A stretch of 64,000 nt of DNA from Trissonchulus latispiculum (GCA_030248195.1 JASAND010004045.1:1-64000); one strand, 5' to 3'; positions 31,393-43,640 are shown, counted from the first letter of the stretch. Program-made: numbers and translations. Notes: generated from the letters alone by a model not told the origin.

Positions 31393-32860
31393 TTAGAATT
31401 GTGAAAATTAGCTAAGGAACCTAGGTTCCTACACGAGAGTACATTTTACATTTAGTGTTCGTAAAGATAGCGCTACATTTTAAATGAATTTAGATGAAAT
31501 TCAAGGGAAATATCGGAAAATTCTTCACACTAGCTAGACATGTGTTAAACATAGGACCTTTTCTAACAGAATAGAGCTATTACATGCAAAAGATGCAACA
31601 AACCGATCATAGGTATTCCTGCTCCAGCAGGAATAAAAATCTTCAAACGAAACAACACTCAGCATAGTGCACAAATTGATTGTGTCTGTTTGGTGTAGAT
31701 TTGTCCAAATCTGATTGGCTGAATTTTGAAGTTTTCAAGTCAAAGTAGAACATTGGTCTACTTTGACTTGGAGGGCTTCAAGTCAACGTCCAGTCAAGTC
31801 AAGTCAAGTCAAAGCTATCTGTGAATGCTGACTTTAACGCTCGACTTGACTTGACATGACTCCAAACTTGGTGGCTGTGAACTAGGCTTTACGCCCATTT
31901 CACGTTTGGTGGAAGTTTGGTGAAATCTGTTAATTTAAAGTGACACCAAACTTCTACAAGACGTCCACCAGATCTCAGCCAGACTGCCAAACTCAGTATG
32001 ATCTGGTGGCAATTTTCACTTTCATTCATTCAATTATCTGATGAAAACAACCAGTAAAAATGCATATAATAAAACACGTGAACTGACTGGTAAAGTGTCT
32101 GGACTTATTTTATACCGCAGTTTGTTTTGCAATTCCCTTTTCATCGCGCAAGGTATACATTATAATCAATGGCTATTTCTACTTCTGAAAAGGAAAACTA
32201 CCTGATAAACTTATTCCGAGAAGTCTTCCCTATGGAATCGCAATGGTGAGAGCACTTCAACCTTTTCGTCAGGCGCAGATAATCTACATTTTTATCTGGT
32301 TGCATAGCCCTCACATGTTTACTGAACAGCCATTTAATACAGTAAACAGCATTATTGCTGCCAGGATGCTGCTCCTTCCAATTGAGAAGCACTGGTTTCA
32401 GGATATTTTTCAGGGACTTTTTCTGGTGGGCATCCGGGGGAAATGTTCGGGGGGAGGCGAAGAATTTTTGCAAAGATGATCCAAAAATTGGTATCTTTGG
32501 CGTATGCTGCATAAACGCAAAATGTTCTCAAACATGTCTGGATTTAAGCTAAAAATAGCCATTTTTACTAGACATCTTTGGCGAAGCTGCAAACTTTTTA
32601 AAGATTGGCCTGTTTTTGGCGAAAATTTGGAAAATTTTGGAAAACCCAGAAAACCCAAGGAGTGGAAGCAGAAATCCAGGGAGGTGGCGATTTCGGGGAA
32701 GGTCAATTTCGGGGACCTCCGCCAGCCCCCTTCAAGATTCTTTAGGTTTATGAAAAATTTGTGTAATGTTGAAGTGTTGTATTTTTCAAATTTGGCGCTC
32801 AATTTTATCGCAAAGCTCTTTTATTGCAATGCACTAAGTTTGGTCTGGCCTGAAAGTCTA
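31393..32860. other. End of the 3.3-kb element, then unassigned DNA
   Basis: After 31891, TTTGGTGGAAGTTTGG and ACCAAACTTC motifs (31905-31990) resemble an element end; CTGGTG/CACCAG motifs recur at 33150-33240 beyond the MITE at 32861. Overlapping frames on both strands at 32198-32875 are 78-130 codons long but match nothing I recognise; I do not call them genes. Confidence 0.3.
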
Positions 32861-33119
32861 ATGGTGATTTCATAGTCCCAGTCGCCTCTAGACGCGCGTA
32901 GACGCACGTCGACGTGCGTAGGCGCGCGTCGACGCGCGTCAACGCGCTACACCGTCATGTTACATTTGGAGGCGTCGACGGAGGCCCTGGTGCTATGCTA
33001 CCACTGGAAGCGTCGAAGTTTACGCGCATCGACGCACGTTGATGCGCGCAATATGATATTGACGTTTGTAGACGCGCGTAGGCGCTTCTACGTTTGCGTT
33101 CGCGACTATGAAGGCACCT
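32861..33119. mobile_element. 259-bp relative of the GACGCGCGTC MITE
   Basis: The right end CGCGACTATGAAGGCACCT is followed by TTA (33120-33122); the left end ATGGTGATTTCATAGTC is a degraded inverse. Halves carry GACGCGCGTAG/GACGCACGTCG arrays as in 31179-31392, but the interior differs. Probably an older family member. Confidence 0.7.
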
Positions 33120-33254
33120 TTAACGGAGCCTGGACAATGTCTGTTGAAAGTCTGGTGTGGCAAGCCTGACAGTATAAAGTAAGCTTGATGAAACATCTTC
33201 ACCAGACCTGAGTTTGGTTTAAGTGTGGTCTGGTGAAAATCTAGTATTGTAAAC

Positions 33255-33625
33255 TGACCTCATACAAAAGCGTGATTCGCTAATTATCTTCAGGCTTGCG
33301 GTAGGTAATTTATTAGTTATCTTTATTAATTATTTATAACTTTAATTAGCTTAATTAGCAATTAAAAAACTGACTCAACAACATTGTTGCATTTTCTCTG
33401 CTCTTTCCGATGATATAAATATTGTTGCAGGCTGCATTCCTTCGAATTTTTGGATTATGAAAAAATTTTTATGCCATCGGAAAAACTAGAAAAAGTGCTA
33501 CAAAGTTGTTGAATTAGTTTTTTAATTGCATCAAGCTAATTAAAGTTATAATTAATAAAAATAACTAATTATTACCTACCGTAATCCTCAAGATAATTAG
33601 CGAATCAGCGTGCAGACACGCGTTC
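33255..33625. repeat. Inverted repeat at the left edge of duplication copy 2
   Basis: Bases 33255-33415 (ATTCGCTAATTATCTTCAGG ... CTCTGCTCTTTCCGATGATA) are the reverse complement of about 33475-33625. The right arm is shared with copy 1 (19523-19690), but there the left arm is replaced by the 1.1-kb palindrome. Confidence 0.7.
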
Positions 33626-35310
33626 GTATGAAAGCGTGTATTTAGTGTAAAGTGGAAGCTCCCGGAAGTTACGGGGGAGTCCCGAGTTAACGCACCGAGC
33701 ATACCTTACAGGATTTTAACATGTTAGCTTAAGATTGTCATACTCTTATGTATTATACACTCTTGATACACACATTTAACATTAAAAATTTTAGCGTCTG
33801 AAAAAATTTCCAGATAAACGAGATTTAAGTCAGTAATAATAGAACATAAAGCTTCCATTCTGAAATAAAATTGGAAATTCAGCTATTGGAAACACTCACA
33901 ACCAAGAAAACTGTACATACCGCGATGTGAATTTTCAACCGGACATAAATCTCCCAAATCCGCTGGATAGGTTTTGAGAAATTGATGCTCAAATAGTTCT
34001 TCGACGAAATAACTTAGTTTTCTAACAGGTTCTTAATGGCAGGAAACTTAAAGAACTAGTTGACATGAGTGACGTTTTACTTACTGACTAGAGATATTCC
34101 ATTAAAGTGAATTAGTAAAATGAAAAATAAAGTGATCCTAGTTCCGCCAAATAAACCAGTCCCAGAGTGAAGAATTATCTGCCTACACAGCCAACAACCC
34201 ATATTTTTCTTTTGATTTAAAATTGTAAACTTAAATTTAATCTTAAAATCTTAAATATGTAATTTTAAAATTTAATTTATTCAAAATTTAAAAAACGCCT
34301 CAGTCTTGATGAGTGCCAAAATGATGATGGAAACTCATGAAAAATTGATCAAATGTTGTTCAGTTGGATCAAATTTAATACAGAAAGTGATACCTTTAAA
34401 TTCTTGGGCCGGTTTCGTTTTATGCAGAAACAAAGAGCATGCACGTGGCCTGAAAATAATTCGTCAACAGTGTCAGGTGACCCACCCAGACACACAGACC
34501 TGTTCACGAACACGGCTCTGCCACACATTTGTCGAAACATTTATTGTCGAGACCTAAGGTGCCAGCGCGCACAGAGTTTTAGCTTCAAAAATGATACGAA
34601 AATTATTTCTTCAATGCGGGCAAAAACATTTTAGAAATGTTAGATTCGGTAAAGTTTTGGTTTTTCAAGTTTAAACTAGCATCATAGGTTAACGCGGGCG
34701 GGTCTGGGAAGGGGGTCCAAGCCATCTCTTTCATCCCGGACAAGGTACAAGCCCTATCTTCGTCAGGAAAAGGGTAAGGAAAAATTACTAAAGGGTAAAC
34801 AAAACTGGCCGGAAAAACTCAGATTTTACACTCAAATTTTATACCATTTCCGGCGTTGCCGGAATTTTTTAGTTAATGCTCTTTCTTAAGTTTTCGTAAA
34901 ATTGGCCTAAATTTTGAATGAATTTTTTTCTAAAAACTGAAGCTTTTGTTGGGAATTATGAGAAAATCGCAAATAAAATCAGTATTAATATATCGAAACT
35001 TTTCGTTAATTTATTCTTTAGGTACAAGCTCCCTCGAAAATTTCAGTACAAGGTACAAGCCCCTTTAAAATTTTCTTGGAACAAGCCATCCCACGATTCG
35101 ACCCTTTATTAATGTATGGCTAACACTGTTCAATAATTATAAAAGCAACAACAAAGCAAACTTTTGTGTGTAACCCAATATGACATCTTTGTATGGTGCA
35201 ACAGCTTTCGCGAAAAGACCAAGCGAGTAAGTAAAATTATTGCATTATCTATGAAAACTGATTTAATTATGATGGTAAATTTATGGGGTCTAATCCATAT
35301 TAGCAAAAAT

Positions 35311-35540
35311 TAGTTTTTAATTGTGACTATGACAAAGTCTAAGCAATTGAGGGAGAAAGAAGGCGCCCAGCGTACTCAAGTAACAACAAAACTAGACTGA
35401 TAATGACGCAACCAAATTTTATAGAAAGCGATATTAGCTACATAAGTGAACCGAGGTACACACACAGAAGCATAATTTATGTTGAGTGTGATTAGCACTC
35501 AGATAGCATTTAAACAATTTAGAGTAGAAAATCTCAGAAG
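35311..35540 (+). pseudogene. Truncated Penelope-like remnant, copy 2
   Basis: Begins with NCDYDKV as in copy 1, then a deletion of about 160 bp removes the YVGQTSRPM core and rejoins at AIEGERRRPAYSS-like sequence. Further small indels follow. Non-functional. Confidence 0.6.
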
Positions 35541-35805
35541 TATTCCACATACAAAAATTGTAAAAGGAACTGTAATTAACTTGTTACTCATTTCTTCAGC
35601 ACTATATTACAATGCCATTTTACCGGTAACTATGTGCGATTATCACGTAGGCCTCACCCAAGAATGAAGCAACAGCACAACTGCTCTATACGTAAGCAAA
35701 TCAGCTAAGCTAGCACGTTGGAATACTTAAAATACCTTTTATGCAATTAAGATATAAAGGGAAGCACTTGTCCATCTACCACAAACTGCCTAGTCATGCT
35801 GCCAG

Positions 35806-36037
35806 GAACTTATTTTGTATACATTACATTTGTTACATTGCAACTACAATACAATAATACAATACAATAATACTACAATAATTGTGTTTTATACATTGCA
35901 ACGTAAGTTACATTACAATGTAGAAGTTTTCACAATGCTTTGAATAGGTTGGAAATGTAGCTACATTGTAGTTACATATCCCAGTTCGATAATAGTATTT
36001 TAAGTATTTTACATTACATTGCATTGCATGGTTAGTA
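35806..36037 (+). repeat. TACATTG-motif block upstream of kringle gene 2
   Basis: Duplicate of 23404-23665 with the same ACATTGCAACTACA and TTACATTACAATG motifs and a few substitutions. Confidence 0.5.
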
Positions 36038-36286
36038 CTGCATCGCGTTGGTAGTGGATAACTAATTTTATGATGTATTCACATTAAACATCTAAAGTAC
36101 CTTGCTTTCCATAAAATATTTACTGCAGTAGCCAATCCTATTAGCATCAGCTTCACTGATATTTGCTAGATATTTCCAGCCTAGTTCTGTCTTCCCTTGT
36201 TTTCACACGTAAACTAATCCTATATCGGCTAAAATGAAATGAACAGAAAATTCAACAATGATCCTCCAACAAGCTGCTGTGATTCC

Positions 36287-36293
36287 TATAAAT
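36287..36293 (+). promoter_or_regulatory. TATA box of kringle gene 2
   Basis: TATAAAT, 68 bp before the ATG at 36355, in the same context as gene 1. The surrounding 200 bp are almost unchanged between the two genes, so both should share their basal promoter. Confidence 0.75.
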
Positions 36294-36354
36294 ACCAGTC
36301 AAAATCGAAGTCCAAATCATATTTGCATACTGCAGTTTTCCAAGAACAGCAATC

Positions 36355-39300
36355 ATGATGCTACCAGTGTTGGCACTAAGTCTGCTGGCGATGACTTGGG
36401 CTAATGGTAAATTGTGGTTGCTTTAACAGCTCCTTAAGCAACGCTAACTTGGGCTGATCAGCTTACACTTTCATGAGAACCTTGTATAAAATCTTAACCT
36501 TAGCGAGCTACCATTTAAACTGAAAAACTGATGATTTTCTCGCAGATTTCGGTCATCAGAAAACCGTTGTGTTTTAACAGCATGATAGATGTATACTGTG
36601 CCAATAACGAGAATTCGCTTTTAGGAATTTAGCTTTTTGACAAAAATGTATTAAAAATGCGAATTTATGTTATATACTTGTTAACGTTAATTCATGCTTA
36701 TGGTACAAGCCCCACGAAAATTTGGATTAAAGGTGCAAGCCCCATCAAAATTGTCTTGGGACATGCCCCTTCCCAGGATCTTATGTTAAAGTGTGTGTTT
36801 ATAGTATCCTAATAATAATTATTGTGAACTACAGATTGTTATGATGATGAAAGAAAATGTTGGAGAAACTCAGACTTCTGTCAGGGTCTAAACACGTACG
36901 AAGGGAACCAAGCCGCAACAGTCAGTGGATTGCCATGTCAAGCATGGTCAGCACAAGAGCCACACAAACATGAAAAAGGAACATTCTACGACCACAACTT
37001 CTGCCGCAATCCTGACCATTCTGATGCACCCTGGTGCTATACTAAGGACGTAAATGTTCGTTGGGAGTACTGTTTCCCCCCATGCGGTGGTGAGCCGGAG
37101 CCATCACATCCACCTTGTAAGTTTAGTCTTATCAAATGAGTATTTAGCTTGAAGAAAATTTACCAATATGACTGATTAGTAGTCTATTTATCAACAGCCA
37201 GTGGCTATTGTTTTTGGCTTTATTACGTGGTTGTTTTATCAGTTTTATTGTTGACTTGGCTTGTCTCGGATTCTGTTTAGTTGTTTCAGTTTAGTTGTTT
37301 CAGTTCAGTTGTTTCAGTTTGGTTGTTTTAGTATATGTTATGTTAATTTTATTTCAGCTAGTCACGAATGCGGCCTGTGCAAGGATGTTCAACTTATTCG
37401 AGCTCACAGAGGAGCCCCGTACGATCACATGGCTGCAACAACAAACAGAGAAATGGCGGAAAAAGGCTATGGCAATCAATGGGGATACGGTTATGGGTAC
37501 TGTACCTCCGCTCCTGTTCCAGGCCTTGACATGATTCCTTTGTACCGTGCGTATAGCAACGATCTGAACGATTACTGGAGCTCCACAAATAGACAAGAAC
37601 TACTAGATGCAGCTGATAAAGGGTAATGAACAAAAGTACATAAGTACATATTACCAACAATGTGCAAGTAATTCTATTGCATAGGAGCTTGGGCGCACCC
37701 AGGGGGAAGGGCGGGGGTTCTGACCCTCCCCCCTTTTTGTCCGACCACCCCCTTCCCGAGAATTTCGGGGGAGAAGGCAAAAATTGAGCTATTTTCAGTG
37801 CAAAAAAAAACTGAAAAATATGAAAATTTTTCGAGCGCGCCTGCGGAGCTATTATATCTCAATTTTTAAAATTTTCGTCGCCTGCAGGCCTGCAGCGCTT
37901 TTCTATCTTCATTTTAAAATATATTGTGCCTACGATGCTATTTGGTTTTGACTTTTAAAATTTTTTGCACCTACGGCGTTTTCGTAGCTAAGCTTTTGCA
38001 GCTCAAGTTTTTAATTTTTCGAGCCTGCAGGACCATTCCATTTCGATTTTTGAAACTTTTCGCGACGGACGCGCTTTTATAGTTTAAATTATTCTTAATT
38101 AAATTAAGCGCCTGCGGAGCTTCTTGTTCAAATCGTTTAAGGTTTCAATTACAAATTTTTCCATGATGTCAAAAAATTTCCCAACTTTTATTAAAATCTT
38201 TTTGAAGGTTTCCATTTCGCATTTTTTATAATTTCAAACATTTCTCAACTTCTGGGAGGCTCTGCCCCCAGACCTCCCGAGTGGGTTACTGACTAGACGC
38301 TAATTTGGTTACTTGTGCCACAGCAGCACTGAACTGTAGAAAATTGTTGCCGCCTCCCCCTTCCTAGTGTTTTACGGAAGCACAAAACTTTTTGTCTCGA
38401 CCCCCCCCATTTTTAAAATCCTGGGTGCGCCCCTGCATACGAGTATGTCTGATTTTATAACTTTTCTATAACTGATAAATGTAGTTGTGCTGCGGAGGGG
38501 CCAGGTTCTGGTTTGTATATCCGGTCTGCATTACGGGCGCAGGGCCGAACCATGCTAGTGTAAAATGCTCTTGCCGTTTTCAAATATCTGCATGTTGAGT
38601 TCAAATAAATAAAAGTTTCCTGTGCAGCTGTTGAATAATTTATGGTTTACCCATACAATTAGTCATTTGCATTACTTTGACAATATGATCAAACCCAAAC
38701 CAACATTGCGAAATATAGTTTCCGTGAGCAAATATGATAACCAATGTGGTATCAGCTAAAAACACTATGATTTGCCTATTAGTTGGAGTTTACTGCTTAT
38801 GCGTCTGTTCGAAAAATCATTTAAGCAAATCAGCAATTATTTTGTTTTGACCATCGATTTCTCGAAAACTACCTAAGGGTTTCAAATGATGGTTTCAAGT
38901 TCAAAGGACAGAAATGCCCACTTTCGCAAAATCGTACAGTGGGCGGATGTTTTGGAGCATTTAGAGCTATTAAATTCAAGAAAATATATCTCGCTCGGCC
39001 ACATGCCCCACCTTTAAAATTATGTATGGATCTCTTTGTAACTCCAAAAATTAAGTTGTAGATAAAGCGTTTCAAAAAATGCAATATTGTACAAATGGAT
39101 ACCATCACCTTAAGTTGGAATTGTGAAGAAATCAAAAATGAAGAATCTTTGTTACATTACTACTTTAAACACGCTAGCATTACAAACTGCTACTCCCAGT
39201 TTGCTTGCTAATTGCTATGTGCTGCTTATACTTTAAAATTATTTTAGTTATAAAATTGATAAACATCCTCAATGTTTTGTTCTGCGGAGTCACAAAGGCG

Positions 39301-41223
39301 TTCCAGCATCTAAATGGACTCCCGTATACCAGTTCTATAATGAAGACCTCAAAGACAAAATCTTGATTAAAGGCAATTTCCAAAAAAATACCTTGCACCG
39401 TCATGCTGGGTGGAAATTCCAAGGCTTCGACTTTTATGTCTTTCGTAATCCTGAAACAGCGTGCACAGACTTTCCTGTTGAAGAACCAGGTAAGGGCTAC
39501 TGTGCTTCTTACACATGGAGTATGGATGTGTCGAACTTAATGTGTCATATTTGGTAAACGTTTGTCGCTACGATGTATATTGCGAGAGTTATAAATTATC
39601 AAAGATTTGTCCTTATTTCAATTGAATTTCGAAGAATCAATAACAAATAACAAGTGCTAAGTGAGCAGTTACTTGTGAAAGTTAAAAACACATCAAAGGT
39701 CAAACATTTGAAAATGGAGCGGCTGATACAAAATTCAAACTTTAACTTCAACGGAGTTTTTAATTGTTATAGTGCCATTCCTCCCTTTTTGGATGGGAAA
39801 CTTTTGCTGAAAGAGAATTTGTTAGATGGCATATTCCGGACAAAAACCCAGACCAATTTTAAAAATTTGAATTCTGTATAACTTTTCCTCTCATCAGGAC
39901 GATTCTGAAAATGTAAAATGTTATTGGACTCTGCTCTGATGAATACTGAATGCTGTACTAATGCAGCACTTATTTACTGAATTGGAATGGTCGACTAATG
40001 ACTGAAAATTTTGGTAGTTGAGAATATTGAGTGGTAACTTAAATCAAATAGGGTTACGCATGATATTGTGTGATCAGATAAATTATACAATATTTTACTT
40101 GAACAGACGACTCGGCAGAAATTCAGCAGAATCAGATATTTTGTGGAAGACTCAAGAAATATGTTTGTATACTTCTCATTCAGTTCCGCTCACCAAGAAG
40201 ATTTTTAAACAAAAATATTGAAAAAAGCATTTTTAAGGTTTTCAAATTTGTTTTTAATTTTAAAAGTGCTTAAAGTTGAAACAAACATTCTAATATGTTC
40301 AGACGGTTACGTCGGAATCGCAATGTTTTTGTGTTGCGAAACTGAAGACTAAGTGCCATTTGTTTTATTTAATATTATTTAACACCAGTATTCAGTTCTC
40401 GCCAATACGGTACAAAAATCAACCGTACCATATAATGCGGGAAGTACCTTTAATACGGTACGAAAATTGCCGTACCGTATTACACGGTACAAAATCCCAT
40501 ACGGTACGTAACATATATATATTGCATGCAACGTAACCTAGATATGAATAATAAATCTGTCGATAACCTAAATAGTAAATAACTTAACCTAATAAATAAA
40601 TTAATCTAAATGTAGTTGACCTAAAAGATATGATTCTGAAAAGTTGAATCTTGAATAGCCTACTAACACTTGTGTGCCGTTGTTAGAACTGAGTCATGAA
40701 AGAAGCAGTGACAATTGCTATCGTGCAAGTATTATTCGTATTTTCAGAGTGCAATTTGATCATGTTGAATTCTGGATGGTCGGGTGGTGGTTACGTCCAG
40801 ACTTGGGACATGGACTATTTTACTGATCCCGGTCAGACTGAGTACGGTGTGTACAAGCAGCTAGGATACTGTAACACTGGTCCAATTCCTGGAGTACAAA
40901 TGGCGAAGCTACAAAAATACCACAACGGGGAAAAGCACTCTACAAATCTGGGCACCACCGATGAAGCTGACCAAGATTTGCGCAGCAAAGGTTATCATAG
41001 AGATATTGATCTTTGCTACGTCATCACTGATCCAACCGGCTTAACGGAAGGTCTGTACAAGCCAGTTTACTTGGTTGAATATCCTCCGGTTAATGGATAC
41101 TACTACACCTCTGAGAAAGCGGACTATGATGCAAGAATTGCAGCTGCTCATGCCAATGTTTATAAAAGCAAGGCTGGAGGAGTAGCCTTCTATCTTTATG
41201 TTAACCAGAACCAATGTAAATAA
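36355..41223 (+). CDS. Secreted kringle plus DUF5648-like repeat protein, gene 2
   Basis: Exons 36355-36406, 36835-37116, 37358-37622, 39248-39489, 40748-41223 (438 aa), with the same phases as gene 1. Signal peptide identical; kringle almost identical (Ala22 to Asp, Asp104 to Glu), all six kringle Cys kept. Exon 3 starts SSHECGLCKDVQLIRAHRG where gene 1 has PSHECGLCTDVQLIRANRG. The C-terminus differs most: ADYDARIAAAHANVYKSKAG, one residue longer than gene 1. Introns 3 (1.6 kb) and 4 (1.3 kb) are swollen by mobile elements against 285 and 204 bp in gene 1, but splice sites are intact. No frame disruption, so both genes appear functional. Expected role as for gene 1: an extracellular protein with one kringle and six repeats, no catalytic domain. 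Confidence 0.9.
37680..38435. mobile_element. hAT-like element with GGGCGCACCC termini in intron 3
   Basis: The right end CCTGGGTGCGCCCCTG matches the left GGGCGCACCCAGG, which is slightly disrupted at its first bases. The plan matches the GGCGGATCC family at 8937: G-run ends, CCTGCGG-rich interior and an inner CTTCTGGGAGGCTC hairpin near 38250. The target duplication is not clean. Absent from gene 1, so it arrived after duplication. Confidence 0.65.
38820..39118 (-). mobile_element. TTAA-site family fragment in intron 3
   Basis: Ends GGATACCATCACC at a TTAA (39115-39118) and contains TTTTGACCATCGATTTCTCG as in the other copies, but is internally deleted and has no clear second end. Between 38436 and 38819 nothing is recognised. 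Confidence 0.55.
40395..40510. mobile_element. Short ACGGTAC-motif element in intron 4
   Basis: About 115 bp with eight copies of ACGGTA or its reverse, arranged roughly symmetrically. It fits a MITE remnant; ends unclear. The rest of intron 4 (39490-40394, 40511-40747) is AT-rich and unassigned. Confidence 0.4.
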
Positions 41224-41300
41224 ACATTGACACTATCAACGGACACTCAATTGCTATGATGGTCTGTTTTTGAAACCTATAACATTTATTGTGTTCAAGA

Positions 41301-41306
41301 AATAAA
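41301..41306 (+). terminator. Poly(A) signal of kringle gene 2
   Basis: AATAAA 78 bp after the stop codon, in the phrase CAAGAAATAAACTACATGGA, aligned with ATTAAA in gene 1. Confidence 0.6.
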
Positions 41307-41640
41307 CTACATGGAGCATTGTAAAATCTATGCTCTCTTTCACTCTGCCCTGTTTTGAGCTTATAGTTCTGTAGTTCCGTTACCAGCAGTCTCGAATATT
41401 GGGGAAACTTTTTAAAAGATGTTCCACTCAACAATATGGTGCTTGTCAAATGTTCCAAAAACGAATCAGCAAAGTAGGCCCCATTAGGGTAATTTTCCTT
41501 AGTTGCTATTCTATGATCAAGCAAGCAGTAAGCTCCATGAAAGTTAGAAGTTCCAGGTTTCCAATATCATTTGCCGACTTACAAGTTCCATTGCTATTAC
41601 AAATATTGCGAACAGCCATTGTTTAATCAGATAAGTTTGC

Positions 41641-42162
41641 ATTTTCTCAGACACTTTCACATTTTTAACAGACTACCTTTCCCGTCAGTATAAAAACATA
41701 TATTATGCACTTTATCATGGTGTGCAACATGATGAGCATTTCTTCAAAAAATAATAAGATGGCAGTTTATTTTCGACACTAAACGTTCGCATAAGTTTTG
41801 TCCATTGCTTTGCTTTGCTTATTTTTCATTGACCCTTAAGGGGGGCATGCATTATCGGGAACGAGTCTCCTAAATTCATTTCTCGTCGAATAGATTTCAG
41901 ACTTTAAGGATCGGAAGCTGACACTAAATACTTGCAATAAATTTGAAGAGACCAGCAATTACGGCTTGCGCAATAAGGGCTAAGTTCAAATATTCAAAAC
42001 GATGTCATTCATTGGCGGCTAGATAAAATGGCTCAAATTTTTCACAGATGTTAAACTAACCTACTGCAGGGGCAATTTTTTCAGTTTTCAGATTTATGCT
42101 ATTTTGAGTGTTTTATAAATGTTCAAAATATTTGAAAACCAATATTTTACGGAATATACGTT
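41641..42162. other. Non-coding, one TTAAGGGGGG terminus
   Basis: At 41836 TTAAGGGGGGCATGCATTAT resembles TTAAGGGGGCACTTGCATCA at 43130, so a second TTAA-target family with G-run ends may be present. No gene. Confidence 0.35.
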
Positions 42163-43133
42163 TTAAGGTAGTGGTATCCTTTTGTGCAGAGCTTTTACAG
42201 TGATTTTTTAAAACGCTATAACTTTCACAATTTGCGGAGTTGGAAAGAGCTATCTACATCGTTTTAAAGCTTATAACCAGGACATTCACATAAGCTTAAG
42301 AAACTAGCTAGCTAAACGTTTCCTGACATAACAGCTAAATATAGACCAAACATGTTTGAACATGGATTTCTTAAAACTGTAGAATCAGCTAAAAGTTCTT
42401 TTTGCCGTGCCATGACATGAAGGACATATGGGTCGAGGAATGTTATTTGGATTTGGCTCAGCAGGTCTTAACGGTCGGGAAAATCTGCCAAATGCACGGT
42501 AACACGACATTTCGCAAATTCGTGTTGAGGTTTCATGCTACTTGAAACGTTTTAGCACAAACCAAGAAAAACGACCTTCCGCAGTAATGCGAACTTCGAC
42601 TCTGCCAAAAGTCTCCGGAATCCGTCGAGTAGTTTTGAGAAATTGATATTCAAAAGAAATAATCGCAGTTTTGCCAACATGGGTTTTCGGCCAAATCTCT
42701 AGCTTAAACCAAAGAACTTCAGCTAAATGTGCAATTAGTCTGTGTATCGATTGAGTAATATTGGACCAACATTGTCAGTAAGATTTGGCAGTAATATTGA
42801 AAAAACTAATTTTCTCATAAATGTCATTTTTTGCCCTCCAAATGGTTTTTTGCTTTTTCTGACTAACCACTGTCGATAGCTCAAAAGTTGTAAAAGCAAA
42901 AATGTTTATTTTCATGTCCTCTTTCCAGCCATAACAACCAATTTGGTGTCTTGTCTACTTACTGTGAGGATTTTACCAAAACCAAAACTTTCTTATCTTT
43001 TCGCCTAAAATACGGGACTGGTCTCAGAATGTTAAAGAGCACGGAAATATGTTATTTCTTAAGTTTTTAGCTATTTACGTAAAGGATTAAGGCCGTATGA
43101 GCAAAAAATACCCGAAAGGAGCTAGCACATTAA
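42163..43133 (+). mobile_element. TTAA-site element, copy A
   Basis: TTAA at 42163-42166 and 43130-43133; ends GGTAGTGGTATCC and GGAGCTAGCAC. Collinear with copies B and C (GGAGTTGGAAAGAGCT, TTTGGCAGTAAT and TTTCCAGCCATAAC in order). About 970 bp, no open frame of note. Confidence 0.75.
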
Positions 43134-43640
43134 GGGGGCACTTGCATCATCGGGATTATTGTTGTAAAATTTGGACCGATCGCTCAATTTTAAAGAAATT
43201 TAACGTTATAATATTAGGTAATCGTAACTCATATTTAGCGAATTTATACATGAAACCTTGAGCCATGAAAAATCGGCCTCGCTGACTACATATCCGCCGT
43301 TATTTTGCGATATTTCTTACAACAAAGTGAGAAAATCAAACAACAAAATTCGCAGCATCAACTGGCTAGATTTCATCAAATTTGTCAGTTTAAGTTTTTA
43401 AATTCGAATATAAATGTTGTTTCAGCGTTTTTTCGCTTTTTTCTTTCTACCAGAGTGCCTTTTGGCCACGTTAGCTTAGCGAAACATGCGCTCTGCCAAA
43501 ACTAGGTTTTCATATTCTTGAGAAAAACTGTGAAGTGCAAATGCAATTTTGAGCTATTCACGTGAAAGAGAGCATTAAACTTGCTATGTTAACGACTTCT
43601 GAGCAATCAAAACCATTTTGCGAATTGATAGATTGTCAAG
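43134..43640 (-). mobile_element. Diverged relative of the 10291-11370 element
   Basis: In reverse complement, 43255-43400 matches about 10940-11130 (GTTGATGCTGCAAATTTTG, TCTCACTTA, ATCGCAAAAATAACTGCAG) and 43500-43620 matches 10730-10810 (GCAAGTTTAATGCGTTCTTT). It lacks the GGTTTTTTCCC motifs. Starts beside TTAAGGGGGCAC. Confidence 0.5.

Larger units (their letters stand above)
28587..31888. mobile_element. 3.3-kb Harbinger-type element with CAAGT arrays
   Basis: The ends are AGCCTAGTTCACAGCCA and TGGCTGTGAACTAGGCT, flanked by TTA at 28584-28586 and 31889-31891. Both subterminal regions are arrays of the pentamer CAAGT/ACTTG (28610-28680 and 31735-31860). The interior has no recognised transposase; it holds a GTTTCATAAAAC element (30061-30648), a nested MITE (31179-31392) and otherwise unassigned AT-rich DNA (28700-30060, 30650-31175). 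Confidence 0.75.
33470..41640 (+). repeat. Segmental duplication, copy 2 (with kringle gene 2)
   Basis: Collinear with 19523-26790 and in direct orientation about 12.4 kb away at the start codons. Upstream blocks such as 33961-34140 are nearly identical to 21301-21480, while the 3' UTR and introns 3-4 are more diverged and expanded. It lacks the 1.28-kb insertion found in copy 1. Confidence 0.9.

Noticed and set aside
32198..32875. Overlapping frames of 78-130 codons on both strands
   Set aside because: Plausible length but no recognisable motif or splice context, and they are embedded among small elements.
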